A DNA stretch of 34,401 nt from Saccoglossus kowalevskii. Taxonomy: Eukaryota; Hemichordata; Enteropneusta; Harrimaniidae. Within the stretch, counting starts at the first letter, position 1; each line of letters starts with the position of its first letter. Below are positions 1 to 13,019 of this stretch, piece by piece. The notes beneath the pieces were generated by a model that did not search any database, was not told where the DNA came from, and saw only the letters and a list, made by a program, of their open reading frames with translations. Made by a program: the position numbers and the translations under genes. The stretch is taken from the NCBI RefSeq assembly GCF_000003605.2, contig NW_003148240.1:1-34401 (forward strand), given 5' to 3'.

Positions 1-885
1 TATAAATATAGACGTACTGTATCTGTTGACACTCCTTGTCCACCTATAAATATAGACGTACTGTATTTGTTGACACTCCCTCCCGACCTATAAATATGGA
101 CGTACTGTATCTGTTGACACTCTTTGCCTACCTATAAATATGGACGTACTGTATTTGTTGACACTTCCTCCCTACCTATAAATATAGACGTACTGTATTT
201 GTTTACACTCCCTCCCTACCTATACATATAGACGTAATGTATTTGTTGACACTCCCTCCCTACCTATAAATATAGACGTACTGTATCTGTTGACACTCCC
301 TCCCTACCTATAAATATAGACGTACTGTATCTGTTGACACTCCCTCCCTACCTATAAATATAGACGTACTGTATCTGTTGACACTCCTTCCCTACCTATA
401 AATATAGACGTACTGTATTTGTTGACACTCCCTCCCTAACTATAAATATGGAAGTACTGTATTTGTTGACACCCCTTCCCTACCTATAAATATAGACGTA
501 CTGTATCTGTTGACACTCCCTCCCTACTTATAAATATAGACGTACTGTATCTGTTGACACTCCCTCCCTACCTATAAATATAGACGTACTGTATTTGTTG
601 ACACTCCCTCCCTACCTATAATTATAGACGTACTGTATCTGTTGACACTCCCTCCCTACCTATAAATATAGACGTACTGTATCTGTTGACACTCCTTCCC
701 TACCTATAAATACAGACGTACTGTATTTGTTGACACTCCCTCCCTAACTATAAATATGGAAGTACTGTATTTGTTGACACCCCTTCCCTACCTATAAATA
801 TAGACGTACTGTATCTGTTGACACTCCCTCCCTACTTATAAATATAGACGTACTGTATCTGTTGACACTCCCTCCCTACCTATAA
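1..885 (+). repeat. Left copy of a 1452-bp-offset duplication
   Basis: This segment pairs with 1453-2340. Shared diagnostic monomers in the same order are CTTGTCC, CCCTCCCGACC, TATGG with a CTTTGCC or CTTGCC tail, TTCCTCC, GTTTACAC, TATACATATAG with GTAATG, and two GGAAGTAC monomers seven units apart. Differences I noticed are a few substitutions and three 1-base insertions found only in the right copy. Confidence 0.85.
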
Positions 886-1056
886 ATATAGACGTACTGT
901 ATTTGTTGACACTCCCTCCCTACCTATAAATATAGACGTACTGTATCTGTTGACACTCCCTCCCTACCTATAAATATAGACGTACTGTATCTGTTGACAC
1001 TCCTTGCCCACCTATAAATATAGACGTACTGTATTTGTTGACACTCCCTCCTTACC
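441..1056 (+). repeat. 7-monomer (308-bp) higher-order unit, first pair
   Basis: Monomers with GGAAGTAC and a GACACCCCTTCCC tail start at 441 and 749, exactly 308 bp (7 x 44) apart. The intervening order is also shared at the start of the second unit: an ACTTATAAATA start next, then ordinary monomers. A TATAATTATAG monomer occurs in the first unit near 617. The second unit departs from the first in its later monomers (CTTGCCC near 1010). The same 7-unit order is met again near 1893-2202, 4228-4536, 6956-7572 and 33905-34213. Confidence 0.75.
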
Positions 1057-1452
1057 TATAAATATAGACGTACTGTATTTGTTGACACCCCTACCCTACC
1101 TATAAATATGGACGTACTGTATCTGCTGACACTCCTTGCCTACCTATAAATATGGACGTACTGTATTTGTTGACACTCCCTCCCTACCTATAAATATAGA
1201 CGAACTGTATTTGTTTACACTCATTCCCTACCTAAAAATATAGACGTACTGTATCTGTTGACACTCCCTCCCTACCTATAAATATAGACGTACTGTATCT
1301 GTTGACACTCCATCCCTACCTATAAATATAGACGTACTGTATTTCTTGACACTCCCTCCCTAACTATAAATATGGAAGTACTGTATTTGTTGACACTCCC
1401 TCCCTACCTATAAATATAGACGTACTGTATTTGTTGACACTCCTTGTCCACC

Positions 1453-2340
1453 TATAAATATAGACGTACTGTATTTGTTGACACTCCTTGTCCACCTATA
1501 AATATAGACGTACTGTATTTGTTGACACTCCCTCCCGACCTATAAATATGGACGTACTGTATCTGTTGACACTCCTTGCCTACCTATAAATATGGACGTA
1601 CTGTATTTGTTGACACTTCCTCCCTACCTATAAATATAGACGTACTGTATTTGTTTACACTCCCTCCCTACCTATACATATAGACGTAATGTATTTGTTG
1701 ACACTCCCTCCCTACCTATAAATATAGACGTACTGTATCTGTTGACACTCCCTCCCTACCTATAAATATAGACGTACTGTATCTGTTGACACTCCCTCCC
1801 TACCTATAAATATAGACGTACTGTATCTGTTGACACTCCTTCCCTACCTATAAATATAGACGTACTGTATTTGTTGACACTCCCTCCCTAACTATAAATA
1901 TGGAAGTACTGTATTTGTTGACACCCCTTCCCTACCTATAAATATAGACGTACTGTATCTGTTGACACTCCCTCCCTACTTATAAATATAGACGTACTGT
2001 ATCTGTTGACACTCCCTCCCTACCTATAAATATAGACGTACTGTATTTGTTGACACTCCCTCCCTACCTATAATTATAGACGTACTGTATCTGTTGACAC
2101 TCCCTCCCTACCTATAAATATAGACGTACTGTATCTGTTGACACTCCTTCCCTACCTATAAATATAGACGTACTGTATTTGTTTGACACTCCCTCCCTAA
2201 CTATAAATATGGAAGTACTGTATTTTGTTGACACCCCTTCCCTACCTATAAATATAGACGTACTGTATCTGTTGACACTCCCTCCCTACTTATAAAATAT
2301 AGACGTACTGTATCTGTTGACACTCCCTCCCTACCTATAA
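1453..2340 (+). repeat. Right copy of the 1452-bp-offset duplication
   Basis: This matches 1-885 monomer for monomer. Near 2183, 2224 and 2295 it has three single-base insertions, each lengthening a T or A run by one, that the left copy lacks. Similarity stops near 2336, where GTTTACAC and family B monomers begin. Confidence 0.83.
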
Positions 2341-2995
2341 ATATAGACGTACTGTATCTGTTTACACTCCCTCCCTACCTATAAATATGGACGTACTGTA
2401 TCTGTTGACACTCCCTCCCTACCTACAAATATAGACCTACTGTATCTGTTGACACTCTCCCCCTACCTATAAATATGGACTTACTGTATCTGTTGACACT
2501 CCCTGCCTACCTATAAAAATAGACGTACTGTATCTGTTGACACTCCCTCCCTACCTATAAATATAGACGTACTGTATCTGTTGACACTCACTCCCTATCT
2601 ATAAATATAGACGTACTGTATCTGTTGACACTCCCTCCCTACCTATAAATATAGACGTACTGTATCTGTTGACACTCCCTCCCTACCTATAAATATGGAC
2701 GTACTGTATCTGTTGACACTCCCTGCCTACCTATAAATATAGACGTACTGTATCTGTTCATACTCCCTCCCTACCTATGAATATGGACGTACTGTATCTG
2801 TTGACACTCCCTCCCTACCTACAAATATAGACCTACTCTATCTGTTGACACTCTCCCCCTACCTATAAATATGGACGTACTGTATCTGTTGACACTCCCT
2901 GCCTACCTATAAATATAGACGTACTGTATCTGTTGACACTCCCTCCCTACCTATAAATATAGACGTACTGTATCTGTTGACACTCCCTCCCTACC
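2336..2995 (+). repeat. Family B satellite block 1
   Basis: Monomer type changes sharply near 2336. ATCTGTTGAC dominates, with GTTTACAC, a TACAAATATAGACCTAC monomer, CTCTCCCCC tails, GGACTTAC, a TATAAAAATAG start, CCCTGCC tails and a GTTCATACTCC monomer followed by TATGAATATGG. The same ordered set recurs near 15.1-15.7, 17.9-18.4, 18.7-19.2 and 21.1-21.7 kb. It is the shortest B block, so it may be a small transferred patch inside A. Confidence 0.8.
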
Positions 2996-4227
2996 TATAA
3001 ATATAGACGTACTGTATCTGTTGACACTCCTTCCCTACCTATAAATATAGACGTACTGTATTTGTTGACACTCCCTCCCTAACTATAAATATGGAAGTAC
3101 TGTATTTGTTGACACCCCTTCCCTACCTATAAATATAGACGTACTGTATCTGTTGACACTCCCTCCCTACTTATAAATATAGACGTACTGTATCTGTTGA
3201 CACTCCCTCCCTACCTATAAATATAGACGTACTGTATTTGTTGACACTCCCTCCCTACCTATAATTATAGACGTACTGTATCTGTTGACACTCCCTCCCT
3301 ACCTATAAATATAGACGTACTGTATCTGTTGACACTCCCTCCCTACCTATAAATATGGACGTACTGTATCTGTTGACACTCCTTGCCTACCTATAAATAT
3401 GGACGTACTGTATTTGTTGACACTTCCTCCCTACCTATAAATATAGACGTACTGTATTTGTTTACACTCCCTCCCTACCTATAAATATAGACGTAATGTA
3501 TTTGTTGACACTCCCTCCCTACCTATAAATATAGACGTACTGTATCTGTTGACACTCCCTCCCTACCTATAAATATAGACGTACTGTATCTGTTGACACT
3601 TCCTCCCTACCTATAAATATAGACGTACTGTATTTGTTTACACTCCCTCCCTACCTATACATATAGACGTAATGTATGTGTTGACACTCCCTCCCTACCT
3701 ATAAATATAGACGTACTGTATCTGTTGACACTCCCTCCCTACCTATAAATATAGACGTACTGTATCTGTTGACACTCCCTCCCTACCTATAAATATAGAC
3801 GTACTGTATCTGTTGACACTCCTTCCCTACCTATAAATATAGACGTACTGTATTTGTTGACACTCCCTCCCTAACTATAAATATGGAAGTACTGTATTTG
3901 TTGACACCCCTTCCCTACCTATAAATATAGACGTACTGTATCTGTTGACACTCCCTCCCTACCTATAAATATAGACGTACTGTATCTGTTGACACTCCTT
4001 GCCCACCTATAAATATAGACGTACTGTATTTGTTGACACTCCCTCCCTACCTATAAATATAGACGTACTGTATCTGTTGACACTCCCTCCCTACCTATAA
4101 ATATAGACGTACTGTATCTGTTGACACTCCCTCCCTACCTATAAATATAGACGTACTGTATCTGTTGACACTCCTTCCCTACCTATAAATATAGACGTAC
4201 TGTATTTGTTGACACTCCCTCCCTAAC

Positions 4228-4843
4228 TATAAATATGGAAGTACTGTATTTGTTGACACCCCTTCCCTACCTATAAATATAGACGTACTGTATCTGTTGA
4301 CACTCCCTCCCTACTTATAAATATAGACGTACTGTATCTGTTGACACTCCCTCCCTACCTATAAATATAGACGTACTGTATTTGTTGACACTCCCTCCCT
4401 ACCTATAATTATAGACGTACTGTATCTGTTGACACTCCCTCCCTACCTATAAATATAGACGTACTGTATCTGTTGACACTCCTTCCCTACCTATAAATAT
4501 AGACGTACTGTATTTGTTGACACTCCCTCCCTAACTATAAATATGGAAGTACTGTATTTGTTGACACCCCTTCCCTACCTATAAATATAGACGTACTGTA
4601 TCTGTTGACACTCCCTCCCTACCTATAAATATAGACGTACTGTATCTGTTGACACTCCTTGCCCACCTATAAATATAGACGTACTGTATCTGTTGACACT
4701 CCTTCCCTACCTATAAATATACACGTACTGTATTTGTTGACACTCCCTCCCTAACTATAAATATGGAAGTACTGTATTTGTTGACACCCCTTCCCTACCT
4801 ATAAATATAGACGTACTGTATCTGTTGACACTCCCTCCCTACC
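4228..4843 (+). repeat. 7-monomer (308-bp) higher-order unit, second pair
   Basis: GGAAGTAC monomers at 4228 and 4536 are 308 bp apart. The first unit carries the ACTTATAAATA and TATAATTATAG monomers typical of this unit. The second is cut short, because the next GGAAGTAC monomer comes after only 220 bp (5 monomers) at 4756. An 8-monomer spacing (352 bp) precedes it, 3876 to 4228. Confidence 0.72.
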
Positions 4844-5151
4844 TATAAATATGGACGTACTGTATATGTTGACACTCCCTCCCTACCTATAAATATAGAC
4901 GTACTGTATCTGTTGACACTCCCTCCCTACCTATAAATATAGACGTACTGTATTTGTTGACACTCCTTGCCTACTTATAAATATGGACGTACTGTATTTG
5001 TTGACACTTCCTCCCTACCTATAAATATAGACGTACTGTATTTGTTTACACTCCCTCCCTACCTATACATATAGACGCAATGTATTTGTTGACACTCCCT
5101 CCCTACCTATAAATATAGACGTACTGTATCTGTTGACACTCCCTCCCTACC

Positions 5152-5720
5152 CATAAATATAGACGAACTGTATTTGTTTACACTCATTCCCTACCTAAAA
5201 ATATAGACGTACTGTATCTGTTGAAACTCCCTCCCTACCTATAAATATAGACGTACTGTATCTGTTTACACTCCTTCCCTACCTATAAATATAGACGTAC
5301 TGTATTTCTTGACACTCCCTCCCTAACTATAAATATGGAAGTACTGTATTTGTTGACACTCCCTCCCTACCTATAAATATAGACGTACTGTATTTGTTGA
5401 CACTCCTTGTCCACCTATAAATATAGACGTACTGTATTTGTTGACACTCCTTGTCCACCTATAAATATAGACGTACTGTATTTGTTGACACTCCCTCCCT
5501 ACCTATAAATATGGACGTACTGTATCTGTTGACACTCCTTGCCTACCTATAAATATGGACGTACTGTATTTGTTGACACTTCCTCCCTACCTATAAATAT
5601 AGACGTACTGTATTTGTTTACACTCCCTCCCTACCTATAAATATAGACGTAATGTATTTGTTGACACTCCCTCCCTACCTATAAATATAGACGTACTGTA
5701 TCTGTTGACACTCCCTCCCT
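5152..5720 (+). repeat. Left copy of a 27-monomer (1188-bp) offset repeat
   Basis: The CATTCCCTACCTAAAAATA landmark at 5196 recurs at 6384, 1188 bp later. The order that follows is shared: ATTTCTTGAC, a GGAAGTAC monomer, two CTTGTCC tails, TATGG with CTTGCC, TTCCTCC, GTTTACAC, and a GTAATG monomer at 5636 matched at 6824. The left copy reads TATAAATATAG where the right reads TATACATATAG. A related copy sits near 1.2-1.7 kb. Confidence 0.8.
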
Positions 5721-6339
5721 ACCTATAAATATAGACGTACTGTATCTGTTGACACTTCCTCCCTACCTATAAATATAGACGTACTGTATTTGTTTACACT
5801 CCCTCCCTACCTATACATATAAACGTAATGTATTTGTTGACACTCCCTCCCTACCTATAAATATAGACGTACTGTATCTGTTGACACTCCCTCCCTACCT
5901 ATAAATATAGACGTACTGTATCTGTTGACACTCCCTCCCTACCTATAAATATAGACGTACTGTATCTGTTGACACTCCTTCCCTACCTATAAATATAGAC
6001 GTACTGTATTTGTTGACACTCCCTCCCTAACTATAAATATGGAAGTACTGTATTTGTTGACACCCCTTCCCTACCTATAAATATAGACGTACTGTATCTG
6101 TTGACACTCCCTCCCTACCTATAAATATAGACGTACTGTATCTGTTGACACTCCTTGCCCACCTATAAATATAGACGTACTGTATTTGTTGACACTCCCT
6201 CCTTACCTATAAATATAGACGTACTGTATTTGTTGACACCCCTACCCTACCTATAAATATGGATGTACTGTATCTGTTGACACTCCTTGCCTACCTATAA
6301 ATATGGACGTACTGTATTTGTTGACACTCCCTCCCTACC

Positions 6340-6908
6340 TATAAATATAGACGAACTGTATTTGTTTACACTCATTCCCTACCTAAAAATATAGACGTAC
6401 TGTATCTGTTGACACTCCCTCCCTACCTATAAATATAGACGTATTGTATCTGTTGACACTCCTTCCCTACCTATAAATATAGACGTACTGTATTTCTTGA
6501 CACTCCCTCCCTAACTATAAATATGGAAGTACTGTATTTGTTGACACTCCCTCCCTACCTATAAATATAGACGTACTGTATTTGTTGACACTCCTTGTCC
6601 ACCTATAAATATAGACGTACTGTATTTGTTGACACTCCTTGTCCACCTATAAATATAGACGTACTGTATTTGTTGACACTCCCTCCCGACCTATAAATAT
6701 GGACGTACTGTATCTGTTGACACTCCTTGCCTACCTATAAATATGGACGTACTGTATTTGTTGACACTTCCTCCCTACCTATAAATATAGACGTACTGTA
6801 TTTGTTTACACTCCCTCCCTACCTATACATATAGACGTAATGTATTTGTTGACACTCCCTCCCTACCTATAAATATAGACGTACTGTATCTGTTGACACT
6901 CCTTCCCT
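6340..6908 (+). repeat. Right copy of the 27-monomer (1188-bp) offset repeat
   Basis: This matches 5152-5720 at an offset of 1188 bp, anchored by the landmarks at 6384 and 6824. The CCCTCCCGACC tail near 6690 is absent from the left copy but present in the copies near 80 and 1530, so this copy is closer to block 1 at that site. Confidence 0.8.
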
Positions 6909-6955
6909 ACCTATAAATATAGACGTACTGTATTTGTTGACACTCCCTCCCTAAC

Positions 6956-7879
6956 TATAAATATGGAAGTACTGTATTTGTTGACACCCCTTCCCTACCT
7001 ATAAATATAGACGTACTGTATCTGTTGACACTCCCTCCCTACTTATAAATATAGACGTACTGTATCTGTTGACACTCCCTCCCTACCTATAAATATAGAC
7101 GTACTGTATTTGTTGACACTCCCTCCCTACCTATAAATATAGACGTACTGTATCTGTTGACACTCCCTCCCTACCTATAAATATAGACGTACTGTATCTG
7201 TTGACACTCCTTCCCTACCTATAAATATAGACGTACTGTATTTGTTGACACTCCCTCCCTAACTATAAATATGGAAGTACTGTATTTGTTGACACCCCTT
7301 CCCTACCTATAAATATAGACGTACTGTATCTGTTGACACTCCCTCCCTACTTATAAATATAGACGTACTGTATCTGTTGACACTCCCTCCCTACCTATAA
7401 ATATAGACGTACTGTATTTGTTGACACTCCCTCCCTACCTATAAATATAGACGTACTGTATCTGTTGACACTCCCTCCCTACCTATAAATATAGACGTAC
7501 TGTATCTGTTGACACTCCTTCCCTACCTATAAATATAGACGTACTGTATTTGTTGACACTCCCTCCCTAACTATAAATATGGAAGTACTGTATTTGTTGA
7601 CACCCCTTCCCTACCTATAAATATAGACGTACTGTATCTGTTGACACTCCCTCCCTACCTATAAATATGGACGTACTGTATATGTTGACACTCCCTCCCT
7701 ACCTATAAATATAGACGTACTGTATCTGTTGACACTCCCTCTCTACCTATAAATATAGACGTACTGTATTTGTTGACACTCCTTGCCTACCTATAAATAT
7801 GGACGTACTGTATTTGTTGACACTTCCTCCCTACCTATAAATATAGACGTACTGTATTTGTTTACACTCCCTCCCTACC
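6956..7879 (+). repeat. Three-copy run of the 7-monomer (308-bp) higher-order repeat
   Basis: GGAAGTAC monomers start at 6956, 7264 and 7572, two successive steps of exactly 308 bp. Each is followed by a GACACCCCTTCCC tail. In the first two units an ACTTATAAATA monomer comes next. The third unit instead goes into a TATATGTTGAC monomer and joins the GTTTACAC and TATACATATAG landmarks (7880). This is the clearest regular higher-order repeat in the window. Confidence 0.82.
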
Positions 7880-9160
7880 TATACATATAGACGCAATGTA
7901 TTTGTTGACACTCCCTCCCTACCTATAAATATAGACTTACTGTATCTGTTGACACTCCCTCCCTACCTATAAATATAGACGTACTGTATCTGTTGACACT
8001 CCTTCCCTACCTATAAATATAGACGTACTGTATTTGTTGACACTCCTTGCCTACCTATAAATATGGACGTACTGTATCTGTTGACACTCCCTCCCTACTT
8101 ATAAATATGGACGTACTGTATTTGTTGACACTCCCTCCCTACCTATAAATATGGACGTACTGTATCTGCTGACACTCCTTGCCTACCTATAAATATGGAC
8201 GTACTGTATTTGTTGACACTTCCTCCCTACCTATAAATATAGACGTACTGTATTTGTTTACACTCCCTCCCTACCTATACATATAGACTAAAGTATTTGT
8301 TGACACTCCCTCCCTACCTATAAATATAGACGTACTGTATCTGTTGACACTCCCTCCCTACCTATAAATATGGACGTACTGTATCTGTTGACACTCCCTC
8401 CCTACCTATAAATATAGACGTACTGTATCTGTTGACACTCCCTCCCTACCTATAAATATAGACGTACTGTATCTGTTTACACTCCCTTCCTACCTATAAA
8501 TATGGACGTACTGTATCTGTTGACACTCCCTCCCTACCTACAAATATAGACCTACTGTATCTGTTGACACTCTCCCCCTACCTATAAATATGGACCTACT
8601 CTATCTGTTGACACTCTCCCCCTACCTATAAATATGGACTTACTGTATCTGTTGACACTCCTTGCCTACCTATAAATATAGACGTACTGTATCTGTTTAT
8701 ACTCCCTCCCTACCTATGAATATGGACGTACTGTATCTGTTGACACTCGCTCCCTACCTACAAATATAGACCTACTCTATCTGTTGACACTCTCCCCTAC
8801 CTATAAATATGGACTTACTGTATCTGTTGACACTCCTTGCCTACCTATAAATATAGACGTACTGTATCTGTTGACACTAGCTCCCTACCTATAAATATAG
8901 ACGTACTGTATCTGTTGACACTCCCTCCCTACCTATAAATATAGACGTACTGTATCTGTTGACACTCCCTCCCTACCTATAAATATGGACGTACTGTATT
9001 TGTTTACACTCCCTCCCTACCTATAGATATAGACCTACTGTATCTGTTGACACTCCCTCCCTACCTATAAATATAGACGTACTGTATTTCTTGACACTCC
9101 CTCCCTACCTATAAATATAGACGTACTGTATCTGTTGACACTCCCTCCCTACCTATAAAT

Positions 9161-9860
9161 ATGGACGTACTGTATTTGTTTACACTCCCTCCCTACCTAT
9201 AAATATAGACCTACTGTATCTGTTGACACTCCCTCCCTACCTATAAATATAGACGTACTGTACTTCTTGACACTCCCTCCCTACCTATAAATATAGACGT
9301 GCTGTATCTGTTGACACTCCATCCCTACCTATAAATATAGACGTACTGTATTTGTTGACACTCCCTCCCTACCTATAAATATGGAAGTACTGTATTTGTT
9401 GACACCCTTCCCTACCTATAAATATAGACGTACTGTATCTGTTGACACTCCTTGCCTACCTATAAATATGAACGTACTGTATCTGTTGACACTCCCTCCC
9501 TACATATAAATATGAACGTACTGTATCTGTTGACACTCCCTCCCCACCTATAAATATGAATGTACTGTATCTGTTGACATTCCTTCCCTACCTATAAATA
9601 TAGACGTACTGTATCTGTTGACACTCCTTGCCTACCTATAAATATGGACGTATTGTATCTGTTGACACTCCCTCCCTATCTATAAATAAGGACGTACTGT
9701 ATTTGTTGACACTACCTCCCTACTAATAAATATAGACGTACTGTATTTGTTGACACTCCTTGCCCACCTATAAATATAGACGTACTGTATCTGTTGACAC
9801 TCTCTCCCTACCTACCTATAAATATAGACGTACTGTATTTGTTTACACTCCCTCCCTACC
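9161..9860 (+). repeat. Segment duplicated at +5018 bp
   Basis: This pairs with 14179-14880. The rare GTACTTCTTGAC monomer at 9261 matches 14279, and the TATGAACG module start at 9461 matches 14479; both give 5018 bp. The shared order continues through the CCCTATC, ACTACCTCC, CTACTAATAAATA and ACCTACCTATAAATA (4-base longer) monomers. One difference is TATAAATAAGG here against TATAAATATGG in the partner. Confidence 0.82.
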
Positions 9861-10490
9861 TATAAATATAGACGTACTGTATTTGTTGACACTCCCTCCC
9901 TACCTATAAATATAGACGTACTGTATCTGTTGACAATCCCTCCCTACCTATAAATATAGACGTACTGTATCTGTTGACACTCCCTCCCTACCTATAAATA
10001 TGGACGTACTGTATCTGTTGACACTCCCTCCCTACCTATAAATATAGACGTACTGTATCTGTTGACACTCCCTCCCTCCCTACCTATAAATATAGACCTA
10101 CTGTATCTGTTGACACTCCCTCCCTACCTATAAATATGGACGTACTGTATCTGTTGACACTCCGTCCCTACCTATAAATATAGACGTACTGTATCTGTTG
10201 ACACTCCCTCCCTACCTATAAATATAGACGTACTGTATCTGTTGACACTCCCTCCCTACCTATAAATATGGACGTACTGTATCCGTTGACACTCCCTGCC
10301 TACCTATAAATATGGACGTATTGTATCTGTTGACACTCCCTCCCTACCTATAAATATAGACGTACTGTATCTGTTGACACTCCCTCCCTACCTATAAATT
10401 TGGACGTACTGTATCTGTTGACACTCCCTCCCTACCTATAAATATGGACGTACTGTATCTGTTGACACTCCCTGCCTACCTATAAATATA
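9440..10490 (+). repeat. Segment duplicated at +21445 bp
   Basis: This pairs with 30885-31935. The TATGAACG start at 9461 matches 30906, and the single-copy-looking CTCCGTCCC tail at 10161 matches 31606, both exactly 21445 bp apart. The GACAATCCC and ATCCGTTGAC monomers and two different 4-base expansions are also shared. Differences are few. After about 10490 the partner has an extra stretch, and similarity resumes at an offset of 21620. Confidence 0.85.
10068..10084 (-). other. Expanded pyrimidine tract, possible G-quadruplex on the minus strand
   Basis: The tract reads CTCCCTCCCTCCCTACC, one extra CCCT over the normal monomer. The minus strand then has runs of GG, GGG, GGG and GGG separated by 1-2 bases, enough for a two-tier quadruplex; the plus strand could form an i-motif. 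Ordinary monomers have only three such runs. The potential is inferred from sequence alone. Confidence 0.5.
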
Positions 10491-10639
10491 GACGTACTGT
10501 ATCTGTTGACACTCCCTCCCTACCTATAAATATAGACGTACTGTATCTGTTGACACTCCCTCCCTACCTATAAATATAGACGTACTGTATCTGTTTACAC
10601 TCCCTCCCTACCTGTAAATATAGACCTACTGTATCTGTT

Positions 10640-11020
10640 GACACTCCCTCCCTACCTATAAATATAGACGTACTGTATTTCTTGACACTCCCTCCCTACC
10701 TATAAATATAGACGTACTGTATCTGTTGACACTCCATCCCTACCTATAAATATAGACGTACTGTATTTGTTGACACTCCCTCCCTACCTATAAATATGGA
10801 AGTACTGTATTTGTTGACACCCTTCCCTACCTATAAATATAGACGTACTGTATCTGTTGACACTCCTTGCCTACCTATAAATATGAACGTACTGTATCTG
10901 TTGACACTCCCTCCCTACATATAAATATGAACGTACTGTATCTGTTGACACTCCCTCCCCACCTATAAATATGACTGTACTGTATCTGTTGACATTCCTT
11001 CCCTACCTATAAATATAGAC
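10640..11020 (+). repeat. Segment duplicated at +21620 bp
   Basis: The TATGAACG start at 10876 pairs with 32496. The shared run is ATTTCTTGAC, CCATCCC, GGAAGTAC, a shortened GACACCCTTCCC tail, the TATGAACG module and GACATTCC. The offset exceeds that of the preceding segment by 175 bp, that is four monomers minus one base, so one side gained or lost about four monomers in between. Confidence 0.75.
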
Positions 11021-11699
11021 GTACTGTATCTGTTGACACTCCCTGCCTACCTATAAATATGGACGTACTGTATCTGTTTATACTCCCTCCCTACCTATGA
11101 ATATGGACGTACTGTATCTGTTGACACTCCCTCCCCACCTATAAATATAGACGTACTGTATCTGTTGACACTCCCTCCCTACCTATAAATTTGGACGTAC
11201 TGTATCTGTTGACACTCCCTCCCTACCTATAAATATGGACGTACTGTATCTGTTGACACTCCCTGCCTACCTATAAATATGGACGTACTGTATCTGTTTA
11301 TACTCCCTCCCTACCTATGAATATGGACGTACTGTATCTGTTGACACTCGCTCCCTACCTACAAATATAGACCTACTCTATCTGTTGACACTCTCCCCTA
11401 CCTATAAATATGGACTTACTGTATCTGTTGACACTCCCTGCCTACCTATAAATATAGACGTACTGTATCTGTTGACACTCCTTCCCTACCTATAAATATA
11501 GACGTACTGTATTTGTTGACACTCCCTCCCTACCTATAAATATAGACGTACTGTATTTGTTGACACTCCCTCCCTACCTATAAATATAGATGTACTGTAT
11601 TTGTTGACACTCCTTGTCCACCTATAAATATAGACGTACTGTATTTGTTGACACTCCCTCCCTACCTATAAATATGGACGTACTGTATCTGTTGACACT

Positions 11700-12110
11700 C
11701 CTTGCCTACCTATAAATATGGACGTACTGTATTTGTTGACACTCCCTCCCTACCTATAAATATAGACGAACTGTATTTGTTTACACTCATTCCCTACCTA
11801 AAAATATACACGTACTGTATCTGTTGACACTCCCTCCCTACCTATAAATATAGACGTACTGTATCTGTTGACACTCCTTCCCTACCTATAAATATAGACG
11901 TACTGTATTTCTTGACACTCCCTCCCTAACTATAAATATGGAAGTACTGTATTTGTTGATACTCCCTCCCTACCTATAAATATAGACGTACTGTATTTGT
12001 TGACACTCCTTGTCCACCTATAAATATAGACGTACTGTATTTGTTGACACTCCTTGTCCACCTATAAATATAGACGTACTGTATTTGTTGACACTCCCTC
12101 CCTACCTATA
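11700..12110 (+). repeat. Segment duplicated at +18405 bp
   Basis: This pairs with 30105-30515. The TAAAAATATACACG landmark at 11799 matches 30204, and the unusual GTTGATACTCC at 11955 matches 30360; both are 18405 bp apart. Both copies then have two CTTGTCC tails. Confidence 0.8.
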
Positions 12111-12600
12111 AATATAGATGTACGGTATTTTTTGACACTCCTTGTCCACCTATAAATATAGACGTACTGTATTTGTTGACACTCCCTCCCTACCTATAAA
12201 TATGGACGTACTGTATCTGTTGACACTCCTTGCCTACCTATAAATATAGACGTACTGTATTTGTTGACACTCCTTGTCCACATATAAATATAGACGTACT
12301 GTATTTGTTGACACTCCTTGTCCACCTATAAATATAGACGTACTGTATTTGTTGACACTCCCTCCCTACCTATAAATATGGACGTACTGTATCTGTTGAC
12401 ACTCCTTGTCTACCTATAAATATGGACGTACTGTATTTGTTGACACTTCCTCCCTACCTATAAATATAGACGTACTGTATTTGTTTACACTCCCTCCCTA
12501 CCTATACATATAGACGTAATGTATTTGTTGACACTCCCTCCCTACCTATAAATATAGACGTACTGTATCTGTTGACACTCCCTCCCTACCTATAAATATA
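12110..12600 (+). repeat. Segment duplicated at +17085 bp
   Basis: This pairs with 29195-29685. Anchors are the TAGATGTACGGTATTTTTTG monomer, CCACATATAAATA at 12283 matching 29368, the CTTGTCTACC tail, and TATACATATAG at 12503 matching 29588. The last two coordinate pairs both give 17085 bp. Confidence 0.83.
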
Positions 12601-13019
12601 GACGTACTGCATTTGTTGACACTCCCTCCCTACCTATAAATATAGACGTACTGTATCTGTTGACACTCCCTCCCTACCTATAAATATAGACGTACTGTAT
12701 GTGTTGACACTCCTTCCCTACCTATAAATATAGACGTACTGTATTTGTTGACACTCCCTCCCTACCTATAAATATGGACGTACTGTATCTGTTGACACTC
12801 CCTCCCTACCTATAAATATAGACGTACTGTATCTGTTGACACTCCCTCCCTACCTATAAATATAGACGTATTGTATTTGTTGTCACTCCTTGCCCACCTA
12901 TAAATATAGACGTACTGTATTTGTTGACACTCCCTCCCTACCTATAAATATAGACGTATTGTATTTGTTGACACTCCTTGCCCACCTATAAATATAGACG
13001 TACTGTATTTGTTGACACT

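Larger units (their letters stand above)
1..2335 (+). repeat. Family A satellite block 1, with a 33-monomer duplication
   Basis: This block is rich in ATTTGTTGAC monomers, CTTGTCC tails and the GGAAGTAC landmark (monomers starting at 441, 749, 1365, 1893 and about 2202). Positions 1-885 recur at 1453-2340 with an offset of exactly 1452 bp (33 x 44). The TATACATATAG/GTAATG landmark at 221 returns at 1673, GGAAGTAC at 441 returns at 1893, and the rare CCCTCCCGACC tail is found in both copies. The stretch 886-1452 holds a different set of A monomers, including the CATTCCCTACCTAAAAATA landmark at 1233 and the ATTTCTTGAC monomer just before 1365. Confidence 0.85.
2996..8335 (+). repeat. Family A satellite block 2
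   Basis: This long A block carries GGAAGTAC landmarks at 3084, 3876, 4228, 4536, 4756, 6956, 7264 and 7572, further GGAAGTAC monomers after TTCTTGAC near 5.3 and 6.5 kb, and TATACATATAG landmarks at 3656, 5064, 5812, 6824, 7880 and 8276. Spacings are whole multiples of 44: 748 (17), 1012 (23), 1056 (24) and 396 (9). There is no net length drift over more than 4 kb, which points to few indels and recent homogenisation. The landmark at 8276 is degenerate, reading GACTAAAG where others read GACGTAATG. Confidence 0.82.
8336..11480 (+). repeat. Family B satellite block 2
   Basis: ATCTGTTGAC monomers dominate, with TACAAATATAGACCTAC, GGACTTAC, TATGAATATGG and CTCTCCCC landmarks. Two copies of a TATGAACG module start at 9461 and 10876. 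That module runs TATGAACG, ACATATAAATATGAACG, CCCCACC, TATGAATGTAC or TATGACTGTAC, then GACATTCCTTCCC. The offset is 1415 bp, which equals 32 monomers plus two 4-base expansions minus one base. This block has more length variants than the A blocks. Confidence 0.82.
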
